Positions 10,340 to 20,842 of a stretch of DNA of 64,000 nucleotides are shown piece by piece (within the stretch, counting starts at the first letter, position 1; every line of letters starts with the position of its first letter). Below the pieces are notes generated by a model, which worked only from the letters and a program-made list of their open reading frames with translations, was not told the DNA's origin and searched no databases. The stretch is from Solenopsis invicta (lineage: Eukaryota; Arthropoda; Insecta; Hymenoptera; Formicidae), in contig NC_052668.1 of the NCBI RefSeq assembly GCF_016802725.1, forward strand, positions 7,298,501 through 7,362,500. Reading direction: 5' to 3'. The position numbers were made by a program, and so were the translations under genes.

Positions 10340-11150
10340 TTATGTAAAAATATTCATAGAAATGTAACATTATACATATTACGTAACCGATTACAAGAAA
10401 TTGTTGTGGACATGAGCGCAATCTTTAGTTTATCCTACATTTCACAAATTCAAAAAAATCCAAATAAAATGTATTTCTTATAATTTCACATAAAATTTGA
10501 TCCGATCTAATATGTACGTTTTTTTTATGTATTTGCTTATGCACCACCATTTCTCTTTTCTGAAAGATTACTGATGAGATCATTTATTTCATGAAATTTT
10601 TATTTCATAAAATTTGAAAAAATATTTACGAGATATTTTATGCCAAAATCGTCGGATTAAGGCATAAAATATTTTGTATTCCATTTTTTTCTATTTTACT
10701 CGTACTTTTTACGCTAAATATTCTGAGGAAGTAATTAAATCTTAAGATTGTTCCATTTAAAACAGTAATAATGACTTGCTTGAACTATGAAAAACGCTTT
10801 TATCTAAAAAGATTACATTTTCCTATTCCATATCTTATTCTCGAGATATTTTAGAATGTCCATTAAAATGAAAAACCCTACACCTATAATTTCAATCATT
10901 CTCTTCAAATATTATTATTCGTTAATTAACATTTATCCGTTAGAAGTTGCAAATAAGCATTCGGTCGCGACCGGGTAATGTTTTTTCTGTTTCGCGTCCT
11001 TTCCGTCTCATTTCCTAATCCTTGTCTCTCGCTCACACTCACTCAATAGACGCGCCTGCGCATAATGAGGCTTGACCGTCCATGCCCATATTTGGAATTC
11101 GTGCATCTCTTTTTTACGGGGCTCGTCCCGCTCATTGTGAAGATACGGAA
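10340..11150. other. P-element 3' noncoding region
   Basis: About 800 bases lie between the transposase stop and the right inverted end. The left two thirds are A+T-rich. The right third carries a CT-rich stretch near 10990-11040. I see no gene, and no polyadenylation signal stands out. Confidence 0.6.
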
Positions 11151-11186
11151 CTAACAATATAGGAGTATTACATATATGGTTCTACC

Positions 11187-11610
11187 TTATAAAACGTGGA
11201 GAGCTCTGTTAGATAAACGTGCGGATTTCGAGCGATTCGTCCAGTCAACCGAAGCACCATCGTTACCGATTCATGATCTTACCGTGCAACTCGTGAAACT
11301 GCGCGATGAAAATATTGTTAAATTATCGTTGCACGATGCTTGTATTTACCTAAAACCTGCAACTATGTTATTTATATTCAACCTGGAACATTGTGTCGAG
11401 CACATGTATTATACGCTGCATCAAAGCATTGCAACTGCGACTGAGAAATTTAAACATTTTGTAACATTTTTGCGTCAAAACTTTGCCATGAACAAACCAG
11501 ACGCGACAGAATTATTGCGCAAATTTTACGATAAGAGTTCGCAAATTGAGTGTGAATTAATAGCTTACGCTATTGATACTATTGTGAACAAAGCATTACA
11601 TGAACAATAA
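11187..11610 (+). pseudogene. 3' part of the spliced virus-like gene interrupted by the P element
   Basis: This continues exon 2 of the gene that starts at 3666. The frame resumes at 11187 after the second copy of the target duplication (the ATG at 11176 is inside the P-element end and is an artefact). It runs about 140 codons to the TAA at 11608, with AATAAA overlapping the stop. The product is mainly helical by composition, with LPIHDLTVQLVKL and a cysteine/histidine pair (LEHCVEHMYY) but no recognisable enzyme motif. The gene has no other visible break, so the P insertion is what disrupted it. Confidence 0.55.
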
Positions 11611-11943
11611 AAAAAGGATTTTAAAAACCTCTTTAAAATGTATTTGAAAATCTATCCTTATCCATTGTTTCCTATTTTCTTAGTAAATAATATGCGAGAT
11701 AGTAGACATTAAGGAGGCGCGCGAAAGAAACAAGCATGGCGAGGTGGGGGAGACTAAACGCGCAAGCATGCCCGTTACCGCGTACGGGAAAATCGAGCGA
11801 GCGAGTAAGCGAGCGAGGGACGGAGAGAGCGAATGCGTAAGCGCCAGCGGGTGGCAGCAGCGGTGGATGGTGGTGGTGCCAGCGGCGGCGGCAGATCGCC
11901 CCAGCGGACCCCGCGTTAGACAGCGCGCATCCCCTCCGCGTAC

Positions 11944-11980
<37 letters not shown>

Positions 11981-12669
11981 GCCCCGCGGAAATAGCCGCG
12001 CACACCCCTTCGCCATCGTATCGCTTATCCCCCTCATGATGACAGACATTTCCGATTTCAAAGAACAGTCATACACACCTCCTCGCGGTGTGATTTATTA
12101 TGTTTATGTAAACAGAGTGACAGGTACATGGTCCATGTTTACAGTAAATGGTTAGTAGTTGCCTCCACGCGGCACATTTCAAAGGTGTCGGTCAAGAACA
12201 TGGTCCTCGAATCGTTATCTCTGTTTACTTAAACATTGATTACGAAGAACTACCGGTTAGGTTTACACGTGTGACCTCGTTTTAAGCCCCCCCTCCCCCT
12301 CCTCCAACCGGTTTGGTCCACCCGCGGGACCTTATCGCCAGTTAGGTCCCCCCGCGCAACCCGAAATATTCCCCCCCCTTCCCCGCACCCCCCTGAGATC
12401 CCCGAGTTAGAATCCGCCTATGCATTCTACTTGCTTTTCCCTCCTCATCGCGCCGCGCCTATAGCCGCGGCTGCTTACGTCTTGGCGACCGGCGGGCGGT
12501 CCTTGCGCGCGGTGATACGCGCTTATTCGCAGACTTTATTAATTTTTATTTCGTTAACTATGGCAAATATTAAAAAATGGTAAAGAACTTTTCTGCTCAG
12601 TTTTACTTGATCTATCAATCCACGAAACTAAGGGCAGTAATTACCTGACACCCTGCATATATATATATA
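11611..12669. repeat. GC-rich gene-free stretch with a (CGG)n run
   Basis: A sharply G+C-rich island (about 11720-12020) contains roughly 12 CGG units at 11945-11981. A CCCC-rich stretch follows at 12285-12400. Frames encoding polyproline or polyarginine on either strand come from the CGG run. No gene is supported. A 196 bp dispersed repeat occupies 12433-12628. Confidence 0.7.
12433..12628 (+). repeat. Dispersed repeat, copy 1
   Basis: About 196 bases match 21474-21670 with few differences, from GCTTTTCCCTCCTCA to ATCTATCAATCCACGAAAC. The second copy directly precedes a Penelope-like coding region, so this may be the 5' region of that element family. It has no coding capacity. Confidence 0.85.
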
Positions 12670-12671
12670 TA

Positions 12672-13986
12672 CCCTATGATCAGAAAGTACCGGGAATTTT
12701 TAAATAAAACAAAATAGAGTTAAATTTCAGGCAAATTTATTTTATCTCCTTCAAAATATGATCCATCTGAAGCAACACACATGTGCCAACGCTTGACCCA
12801 GTCCTCCATGCATCCCTGGTAGGCCGACGAAGGGATGGCCTTTAGTTCCCTCGTCGCATTCTCTTTGATCTCCTCGATCGACTGAAATCTCTTTCCACGA
12901 AGTGGCAACTTCAACTTGGGGAACAAAAAAAAGTCGCACGGGGCCATATCAGGTGAATACGGTGCTTGCTTGATGGTATTTACTTGATGTTTGGTCAAAT
13001 AATTCAGTACATTTCGGGCTCGGTGCGATGGTGCGTTATCATCATACAAAATCCAAGAATTGTCGGCCCACATTTCCGGCCGTTTGCGACGTACATCATC
13101 TCTCAAACGCTTCAAAACGGATAAATAATATTCTTTGTTGACTGTCTGGTCCGGTGGAAGGTACTCATAGTGCACAACGCCTTGGCAATCGAAGTAAACA
13201 GTCAACATCACCTTCACTTTTGAGCGGCTTTGACGCGGTTTTTTCGGTTTCGGCTCGTCTTCGAAGCGCCACTCGGACGATTGTTGCTTTGTTTCCATGT
13301 CAAATTCATAGACCCATGTCTCGTCGCCCGTAATTATCCGTTTCATGAAGGTTGGATCACTTTGGGCTTCAGAAATCATCTCTTCAGCAACTGTCTTTCG
13401 GTGGTGTTTTTGCAAGAAATTCAGATCCTTCGGAACGAGCCTGGCTGCCAAGCGTCTTATACCCAAAACATCAACCACAATATGCTGTGCCGTTCCATAT
13501 GCAATGCCAAGTTCACTAGACATCTCTCTTAAGCTGGTATGACGATTTTCAAGCACCATTTCTTTCACTTTCTTCACGTTTTCATCGGTGTTCGACGTCG
13601 ATGGACGTCCGGAACGAGGGAAATCTTCCACCACTGTACGACCACTTTTAAAGTCTTTATACCACTCGTATGCTCTTGTTTTTGATAGAGCAGATTCGCA
13701 AAATGCTTTTTGCAACATTTTCAGTGCATCGGCACACGAAATTTCGTTCGCAACACAAAATTTCAAATAAACTCTTTGTTCAACAAAATTATTCATGGTA
13801 AAATGCAAAATAAAAAAAGTTGACTGATATAAACAAACGCCAGGCCAGACACTAATGATCGGATGGCACTAAAACCTGACAGATGTGCGTCTTAAGGTCG
13901 TACCAACATAAGAAAAAAAAATAAACCGGTTCCCGCATGCGCGGTACTTTTAAATAAAAAATTCCCGGTACTTTCTGATCATAGGG
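12672..13986 (-). mobile_element. Mariner element 2, complete
   Basis: Inverted ends starting CCCTATGATCAGAAAGTACC, about 30 bp, lie at both ends. They are flanked by TA inside an (AT)n run that continues on both sides. The 1,315 bp length is typical. The microsatellite was probably the target. Confidence 0.95.
12720..13808 (-). CDS. Mariner transposase, intact (362 residues)
   Basis: An unbroken minus-strand frame has ATGs at 13808 and 13796; the second may be the real start, since the residues after it resemble other mariner N termini. Landmarks are YEWYKDF and GRPSTS in the DNA-binding half, then the catalytic D,D34D set: TGDETW, YDDNAPSH and YSPDMAPCDFFLF. The length is normal and no stop or frameshift is present. 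It differs clearly from mariner 1 in both ends and protein, so it is a separate lineage. Potentially active. Confidence 0.95.
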   Translation of the reverse strand: MHFTMNNFVEQRVYLKFCVANEISCADALKMLQKAFCESALSKTRAYEWYKDFKSGRTVVEDFPRSGRPSTSNTDENVKKVKEMVLENRHTSLREMSSELGIAYGTAQHIVVDVLGIRRLAARLVPKDLNFLQKHHRKTVAEEMISEAQSDPTFMKRIITGDETWVYEFDMETKQQSSEWRFEDEPKPKKPRQSRSKVKVMLTVYFDCQGVVHYEYLPPDQTVNKEYYLSVLKRLRDDVRRKRPEMWADNSWILYDDNAPSHRARNVLNYLTKHQVNTIKQAPYSPDMAPCDFFLFPKLKLPLRGKRFQSIEEIKENATRELKAIPSSAYQGCMEDWVKRWHMCVASDGSYFEGDKINLPEI

Positions 13987-14682
13987 TATACATATATATA
14001 TATTTTTTTTATTTTAAATATTTTTATTTTTATATATTTGGGTATAAACTCTTATGCAATAGTGAGTACTAAAAGATTATAAAATTTATAGTTATAAAGC
14101 AATTAAATTATCAACAAAGTAAGAAAAGGCTCCGAAGAATATAAATATAAATATAAATACAAGGTTGCCTATAGAACCGACACTAGGTGTTGGTGTGTAA
14201 ATATATATTTGACAATTAGTTACAATATACGTTTTGATCCGACATTAGAATCACCTTTAGTAAAGACGCGAAAATTGCGATAATTAACATCGAAAGCTCA
14301 TCCAGGATCAATGCCAAGTTGAGGGGACGCGTATGGTCCGAATTGTTACATAAATTTTGGCCGTCATAACGGAAACGAATGAATCTGAGTGAACGGGCAA
14401 CGATTGGCTGCGTCTGAACAGAGCGGGGCCGAGCCGTTACATAAATTTTTAAGTGTTTGATTGTTACACTAATTCGGAAAAAAAAACGCAAATTGATTAA
14501 CAATAGAAAAAATAAGGAAATTAGCGGACAAAATATAATGAGATTTACACGGATACAGTTGATAGGCGAAAACAATCAGCGACTGACAGCGTCTGAACAG
14601 CGCGAGTAATCTCAGAACACTGAACGGTAGAGCGTGACAAACACATGTATGATCGTCGAGAGAATATTGGGAGATGGAAACA

Positions 14683-15054
14683 TCAGGAATCAGCAAACAG
14701 ATCACTGTACAGGGGGTCTAAGAAATTAGTATCCGTTTGTAAGTTTAGTGGCTGCTTTTGTTTTCGTATGAAAATCATTTCAGATGTCAATCTCTTATTC
14801 AGTATTTTTTCCCTGTCAAGTATTTCCACATTATTCCAATCAAAATCGTGTGATAAATTGATTCTGTGGTCCGTAATGACCGAGGGCTGAGACGTATTTC
14901 TAGTGATGTGGTTCTTATATTCCAAGACTCTAGTGTTCAAAAGCCTGCCTGTCTGCCCAACGTATAAGGTATCGCTCTTTTCTTTACCATTCTGTATGTT
15001 AATGTCATCTCTGATAAATTTAAAAATCTCTTCAAACACGATTCTAACGTACAC
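14683..15054 (-). pseudogene. Penelope GIY-YIG endonuclease fragment, minus copy
   Basis: The last roughly 100 codons of a Penelope-like polyprotein are present. YVGQTGRLLNTRV matches the Y-x-G-x-T-x-x-L-x-x-R core of the GIY-YIG nuclease, followed by H and E positions and the C-terminal MIFIRKQKQPLNLQTDTNFL. The reverse transcriptase part is missing. The residues before YVGQTG differ from the plus copy, so the ORF start at 15054 is not native. Confidence 0.75.
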
Positions 15055-15157
15055 ATAGCCTACACAAGCCTCAACAAACTAAATAAATTTATCAGGGTAC
15101 CAAAGGACCAGCTCCCAGTTTGGTGTCATTTATAAAATTAACTGTATAGACTGCGAT

Positions 15158-15445
15158 GCCTCATACGTTGGGCAGACAGGCAGGCTTTTGAACACTAGAG
15201 TCTAGGAACATAAGAACCACATCACTAGAAATACGTCTCAGCCCTCGGTCATTACGGACCACAGAATTAATTTATCACACGATTTTGATTGGAATAATGT
15301 GGAAATACTTGAAAGAGAAAAGATACTGAATAAGAGATTGACATCTAAAATAATTTTCATACGAAAACAAAAGCAGCCACTAAATTTACAAACGGATACT
15401 AATTTCTTAGACCACCTGTACAGTGATCTGTTTGCTGACTCCTGA
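15158..15445 (+). pseudogene. Penelope GIY-YIG endonuclease fragment, plus copy
   Basis: The plus-strand twin of the fragment above has the YVGQTGRLLNTRV core at about 15165-15203. It has an in-frame TAG directly after the core where the minus copy has a sense codon, then the same C terminus. It reads slightly further upstream (CIDCDASYVGQTG, a cysteine-containing linker typical of Penelope), so this copy is a little longer. Non-functional. Confidence 0.75.
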
Positions 15446-15987
15446 TGGTTCCATCTCTCAATATTTTCTCGACGATTATACATGTGTTAGTCACGCTCTA
15501 CCGTTCAGTGTTCTGAGATTACTCGCGCTGTTCGGACGCCGTCAGTCGTTGATTGTTTTCGCCTATCAACTGTATCCGTGTAAGTCTCATTATATTTTGT
15601 TCGCTAATTTTTTTATTTTTTCTATTGTTAATCAATCTGCGCTTTTTTCCCGAACTAGTATGACGGTTAAACACTTAAAAATTTATGTAACGGTTTGGAC
15701 CCCGCTCTGTTCAGACGCAGCCAATCGTTGCCCGTTCACTCAGATTCATTCGTTTCCGTTATGACGGTCAAAATTTATGTAACGACTTGGACCATACACG
15801 TCCCCTCAACTTGGCATTGATCCTGGATGAGCTTTCGATGTTAATTATCGCAATTTTCGCGTCTTTACTGAAGATAATCTTAATGTCGGATCGAAACATA
15901 TATTGTAACTAATTGTCAAATATATATTTACACACCAACACCCAGTGTCGGCTCTATAGGCAACCTTGTATTTATATTTATATTTAC

Positions 15988-17292
15988 AATTAAATTATAT
16001 TACTTTAAATTTATTTACATTTTTATATTTATCATACAGAATCCTAACTTAACTTAAAGAGGTTCTCCAGTTACAAAGTGAGTCAAAGCATCCGTAGTCT
16101 TGTGCTTGACTAGTTGATTTGGCAACGCTGTGTAAAAATGATACATATGTATATACAAATGTCTACGTTACAAACTTTACCAAATATATAATTTAAACAA
16201 TAAACATAACAGTGTGTCAAAATGGACGTGAATTATCATTATCATTTCTAGTTGTCATTTACCTAATCTCATAATCAAAAACATGTTTTTATCAAAACCT
16301 TATAACTTGAGTCCTTCATACAAAATAGAGCCTCTATTCTATTTTAATTATTATTAATTCACTATTTTCATTTTAATAATCATAAATAAGAGGTAAATAA
16401 AAAGCAGACGTACGATTATAACAGCAAGATTGATCATGCACTCGACGTATTTAATGCGCTGTTGCCATATCTACTCAAAATACAGATGAAGCTATTGAGA
16501 AAGGTTATTTTTCACCCTAAATGAATTTTTATATATTTACAGCCAATGAACGCATATTACAAAAATGAATAAATAATCTTTAAATATTTTACTAATAGTA
16601 CAAAAATTGTCATTACAGTGTCATATTTTTGAGATGTGCACGTAAACATTTGCCAAAACTGCAGTTTTCTATAAGATATTGTATTAGATTTATGAAATTT
16701 TAATCATTAATATCTTGCTTATAAACCAACCTCGGGCCTTGAAAATTTAACTGTGACTTTTATATATATGTATATGAAGAAGATTTACGACATAAAATCA
16801 CTAGAGCTGTTGAAAGTATTACAACAGAAATGCTGCAGTTAACAATAAGAAACATTATAAAACGCGTTGAATGCTGTATCGATCATGATGGTAACAATTT
16901 CGAACCATTTCTTAATTAATTTGTTAATAAATATTTCATAAAAAAACAATGTTTACTTTCTCAACCTATTTGATATTCCAAATTTGTTCAACAATACTCG
17001 ATCCAAATTATTACTTTAATACTTTGCATGCCGATTATCTCGTAAACGATGCGTCGTAGCAATTTTTTTCCTAATATAATTTTGATTGAAAATTACCTCT
17101 ACTATGTAAATATGCAAAAAAAATTATAGGTACCCATTTAAAAAACCTACATTGACCTTCATAACTCAAAAAGGTGACGAGTAAAAAAAATTTCTTTACG
17201 TGCATTTTGTAGCCGACTAAAAACCATGTAAATTTTCCTTATTAAACTTTCTTCTAACTTCAACCAGTTACGAGATATTTGCTCGGACATTT
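15988..17292. other. A+T-rich stretch without a gene
   Basis: I see no supported coding region. The last part (about 17130-17310) is a sequence ending GGACGGACACCCTGTATATA, which looks like the terminus of a dispersed repeat. A similar ACACCCTG(C)ATATATA occurs at 12648-12670. Confidence 0.5.
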
Positions 17293-17305
17293 ATGGACGG
17301 ACACC

Positions 17306-17307
<2 letters not shown>

Positions 17308-17367
<60 letters not shown>

Positions 17368-17381
17368 ATATATATATATAT
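17308..17381. repeat. (TA)n microsatellite with TG interruption
   Basis: About 24 TA units are followed by TGTATGTGTGTG and more TATATA. The short frame reading poly-YI across it is an artefact. Confidence 0.95.
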
Positions 17382-17559
17382 CTTACAGTGTACTAAATTT
17401 CAGAATTTTTTCATATTTCTTTCTGATTGCTGGAGAACCTCCTTAACAAGTAATATTCACACTCTATCATATCTATATAAATAAACTGTAATAATGTAAA
17501 CTAAATTTTTATACTTTCTTATTTTAAAAATTAGAGTGATGCCTAAGATCATTGTGAAT

Positions 17560-18360
17560 AAGACGTCAAAAATATCACAATATTTTAAATGTCTTATAGA
17601 TGTCCTAAAAATTGTAAGACAGAGCATTATACGTCTCACTTTCTGAAGTCAAGGAGATGTCAAAAACGAACAACAGAAATCTCAACGACGTCTTTTGGAC
17701 ACGTAAAAGACATCCTTTAGACGTTTACAGGCGTTTCCCAGACTTTGCAATCCAACTTTTAGACGAACTGGAGATTTCAAGACGTGTGTCTGAACTCTGA
17801 CGTCTTATAAAAGACAGAAACACGTATTGTAGACACCTTGTATCGTCTACAATACAGTCGCTACGATATTACGACGTTGCGACGGACCAATCAAAGAAGA
17901 GAATATATGATTTTTTTTTCTTGATTGGGCCGTCGCAGAGTCGTAACATCTTAACGACTGCATTGTACACCCCGCATTAGACATCTTATATTCCGATTCC
18001 TGACGCCAATGAGACGTCCAACAGACGACTTATTTTTCGATTCTGTCTAATAGACGTATAACAAACGTCTTTACACATACAAAAAGACGTCTTTTAGACG
18101 TCCAACAGACGTCTTTCAAACATTTTAACCCAGCTGTTAGACTTCCCGAAAAATTTTTGACGTCTTTTAATTGTTAGAAAATAGAGTTATTTTTAATTTA
18201 TAATCAAAAGTGCGTCTTTCAAACGTAAGAAAGGCGTCTTTCAGACGTCAGAAGGTCGTCTTTCAGACGTCAAAAATAGAAAAATAAGACGTCTGAAAAC
18301 GGGACATAAAACGTCTTATCAAACATCTAAAAGACGTCTTTCAGACGTCACAATGTTCTT
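17560..18360. repeat. Degenerate GACGTC-rich repeat field
   Basis: About 800 bases are dominated by irregularly spaced copies of GACGTC, usually as AAGACGTCTTTCAGACGTC-like pairs or one-base variants (AGACGTCC, GACGTCTT). The core is a perfect palindrome, so the motif reads the same on both strands. There is no open frame. A foldback sequence (17848-17967) is embedded. Confidence 0.8.
17848..17967. mobile_element. 120 bp foldback MITE
   Basis: Two arms of about 48 bp, starting TACAATACAGTCG and ending CGACTGCATTGTA, are imperfect complements. They enclose a short loop rich in T (TGATTTTTTTTTC). There is no clear target duplication. Confidence 0.7.
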
Positions 18361-19280
18361 TGAGAAGCTCTTGTTATTAATCTCGTTATATTGGAATTTA
18401 GGATGCCGCGTTGATGCAAGTCTGATTTCGCATTCTCACTCAGTGACTACATAGTTTTAAATAGTTTTTTGTAGTATTTAGTTTCACGAGTGTTCAATAT
18501 GTAAGAGCAGCAAATTTTCATCAAAGGTCAGTAAATGATTTATCATATTGACACAGGTATAAGTTAGGTTTCCCCGTGTATCTAATAAAAGTATTGTTAA
18601 AATTACATAAATCAAATTTTAAATATTACTATATTTGATTTATAAATATTAGTCATATCTTAATCGTTTCTATTAGTCCGCGTATTTACGTCCATTTTTT
18701 TCTACGATATGTTATCACATATAACATGAATTAATATGGTGTCAATTTTTTGTCATATTAAACTTCTTCCATGACGCCGTGACGATAAACGACGGTTTTG
18801 ACATCATATTAACGTCAGTTTGACTAAATACATACCCAGCAAACATTTTGTACGCAGAAGGATATCAAATTGGCACCAAGTTCCAGCGGAATTTTACCAA
18901 AACCGTATCTTACTGTGTCCGCATTAGGATGCCCAATGTAAACCAAATCTGATGAACATATCTGAAGTCAAATTGAAACCAATATCAGAACAAATTTGAT
19001 AATAATAATGTGATGACAAAATGGCATCAAACACAAACCAAATCTGTTATCAAATGCGTTGACAAAATAATGCTAAATACAAACCAAATCTGTTTTTAAA
19101 CGTGCTGACAAAATCACACCAAATAAAGATCAAATCTGATGTTTCCGAGATCAACAAAAAAATTTATTTTTTTTAAACAGATTTTGTTATTCTTATAGCT
19201 TAATCTATATCCACTGTTTCACATATAACATTTTAATTTACTTATTACAATTACGCATTATTTTATAAATTTTTGAAAAC
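18361..19280. repeat. Gene-free region with CAAATCTG-type degenerate repeats
   Basis: From 18361 to 18835 I see nothing recognisable. From TACCCAGCAAACATTTTG (about 18835) to about 19150 the sequence is an irregular repetition of ACCAAATCTG, TGACAAAAT and ATCAAAT units. The opening TACCCAGCAAA resembles the ends of other repeat-rich blocks in this window. No gene is seen. Confidence 0.55.
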
Positions 19281-19284
19281 GCAT

Positions 19285-19358
19285 GTCGACACCGGCGGAA
19301 TTCGAACCTAAGATTTCGGAATAACAACCTAACACGTTAACACTGAGCTAATCTTACA
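19285..19358 (-). ncRNA. tRNA-like sequence (possible SINE head or tRNA relic)
   Basis: Read on the minus strand it contains TTAGCTCAGTGTTAACG (box A-like) and, about 35 bases on, GGTTCGAATTCC (box B-like), the spacing of an internal RNA polymerase III promoter. The acceptor and D stems do not pair well, so it is not a convincing functional tRNA. A tRNA-derived SINE is the likeliest reading. Confidence 0.4.
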
Positions 19359-19359
19359 C

Positions 19360-20840
19360 ATGTGATATCGTTAATAAAAAGTTATATTTAAAATAAAGCT
19401 GAATTGAAACGAAAGAGACTTGCGTTTTAAATATCGCGCGAACACTATCACTAACCCTATGATTATTTTGTCTTATTGTTAGATATTTTTAATATAAACT
19501 ATATAAGTATTTAAAATCTTTTCCTGGCCAGATCAGTCAAAAAATAACAATTAGAAGTAGTATCGAAGCATAATAAAACATTATTGACGTAAAGAGTACG
19601 TTGCAAAAGTCAATTTTGCAATTAATTGTTATAAACAAATTATTAAAAATGATTATAGAGGAAAACTGATTGCACCAATCGATTCACCGGGAAAAATTAC
19701 TAAAGAAACATATATGACGCTTTCTTAATTGTTATAGTTTTTATAATTGTTATAAACAAATTAGTTGCATAATTGTTTTGACAAAAAGATAATGGTAAAA
19801 TTTCGTAAAAAGAGCATTTTGTGCGTAATGTAACATTTTGTCCTTGTTTAACTTTTGGTGATCAACAAGGATTATGTCATGCGCATTATGCGCTTTACGG
19901 AATTCAACTAATGTTGCATTCTTGTTTGATAAATGCTGACATTTTCGTAATAGCAAGCTTGCTTACTATCTGCCATCAATTTGTCAATCATACAAACAAC
20001 AGATCTGTCTGCTATCAACTTCCAATCTGTCGTGTATTTTCACAAAGAAATAATATTGCACTCTTGCGTGAAAATTGCTAACATTTGTGCAATAGCAAAC
20101 TTGTTTAATATTTGTTATAAACTCGTCAAAACTTTCAACAAATTTACTTGCTTTTCAACGCCAATTTGCCAATATACTCTGCCAACAAGGTTGTAATATA
20201 TTTGGTACAAATCTGCTAAAAGTACCGGAAATGTATGCAGACCATATGCGGACTAAAATCTGTTACCAACCTTTACAGTTGCAGAAATGGTTATAGGGGT
20301 AGTTTTTACAGGGATGATTTAAATATTTATAGAGATGTTACATATCATTCTTCCTTCCCTGCTGAAAATGTCCAATTATAATTATTAGAAAACTCTGGTC
20401 GGTCTAATAAGATGCAATTGTGTTTTTGAACCTGCGTTTTGTAGTAAAACATAATACTTTTCAAATCAGTTGTATAGTAGAATGATTGAGCTCTATAGAG
20501 TTCAATTAAATTATGTTTTTCAATTTTCCAATTGAATTGTGAATCTAAATTTTCCAGTAAAACATAATACAACTTATACAGTACAAACGATTTGAAAATA
20601 ATTATGTTTTCGCCGTTGTCCTGTTAGTTGGGTTGATAAGTTTGTATATTATTGTGATGACAAACCTTATGTAAACTTGCATAGATAAATAATAAGACAT
20701 TTGCTAAGATTATATTAAAATGTGGTCATATAAAGTTTTATTTTTCACATGTAAATGTATTGTTGAATAAAATGTGTTCGAATGATAAGAATTATAGGTA
20801 TATACATAACTTTATTATGGGGACGGCGCGTGCAATTTTT
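19360..20840. other. Gene-free degenerate-repeat region
   Basis: Scattered AATCTG, TGCTAAC, TTTGTCAA and CAACAA(G)TT words recur (especially 19800-20280) in the style of the neighbouring blocks, without a regular period. Short frames here have no recognisable content. Confidence 0.4.
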
Positions 20841-20842
20841 AG

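Larger units (their letters stand above)
3948..11178 (+). mobile_element. P element, 7.2 kb, containing a nested mariner
   Basis: The element has inverted ends of 28 bp with one mismatch (3948-3975 and 11151-11178, starting CATATATGTAATACTCC) and an 8 bp target duplication. It encodes a THAP-type transposase on the plus strand. Removing the mariner (1,322 bp plus the TA duplication) leaves about 5.9 kb. Left subterminal sequence 3976-4195 and right noncoding sequence 10340-11150 show no other gene; the right part is A+T-rich and then CT-rich. P elements move by cut-and-paste using their THAP transposase. Apart from the mariner I see no frameshift or stop in the assembled transposase, so the copy looks young. 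It interrupts a virus-like gene without deleting any of it. Confidence 0.93.
14136..15987. mobile_element. Head-to-head pair of 5'-truncated Penelope-like elements
   Basis: Two copies of the same Penelope 3' half face away from each other. The minus-strand copy is about 14136-15055 and the plus-strand copy about 15098-15987. They form an inverted repeat with arms of about 830 bp (14136-14968 and 15158-15987) around a spacer of about 190 bp. Each arm ends in a GIY-YIG endonuclease coding segment followed by about 550 bp of 3' untranslated region finishing in TATTTATATTTATA. Penelope elements are often 5'-truncated and may be flanked by inverted copies. Confidence 0.8.

Noticed and set aside
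11680..12076. Frames encoding polyarginine or polyproline
   Set aside because: They come from the (CGG)n run read in different frames and strands.
14216..14575. Minus-strand 119-residue frame with hydrophobic stretches
   Set aside because: It lies in the 3' untranslated part of the inverted Penelope copies, and its mirror in the other arm is broken differently.
17293..17484. Frame encoding alternating Y and I
   Set aside because: It is a translation of the (TA)n microsatellite.
17560..18360. Possible CRISPR-like or regular tandem array
   Set aside because: The spacing of GACGTC units is irregular, there are no constant-length spacers, and the sequence is eukaryotic.
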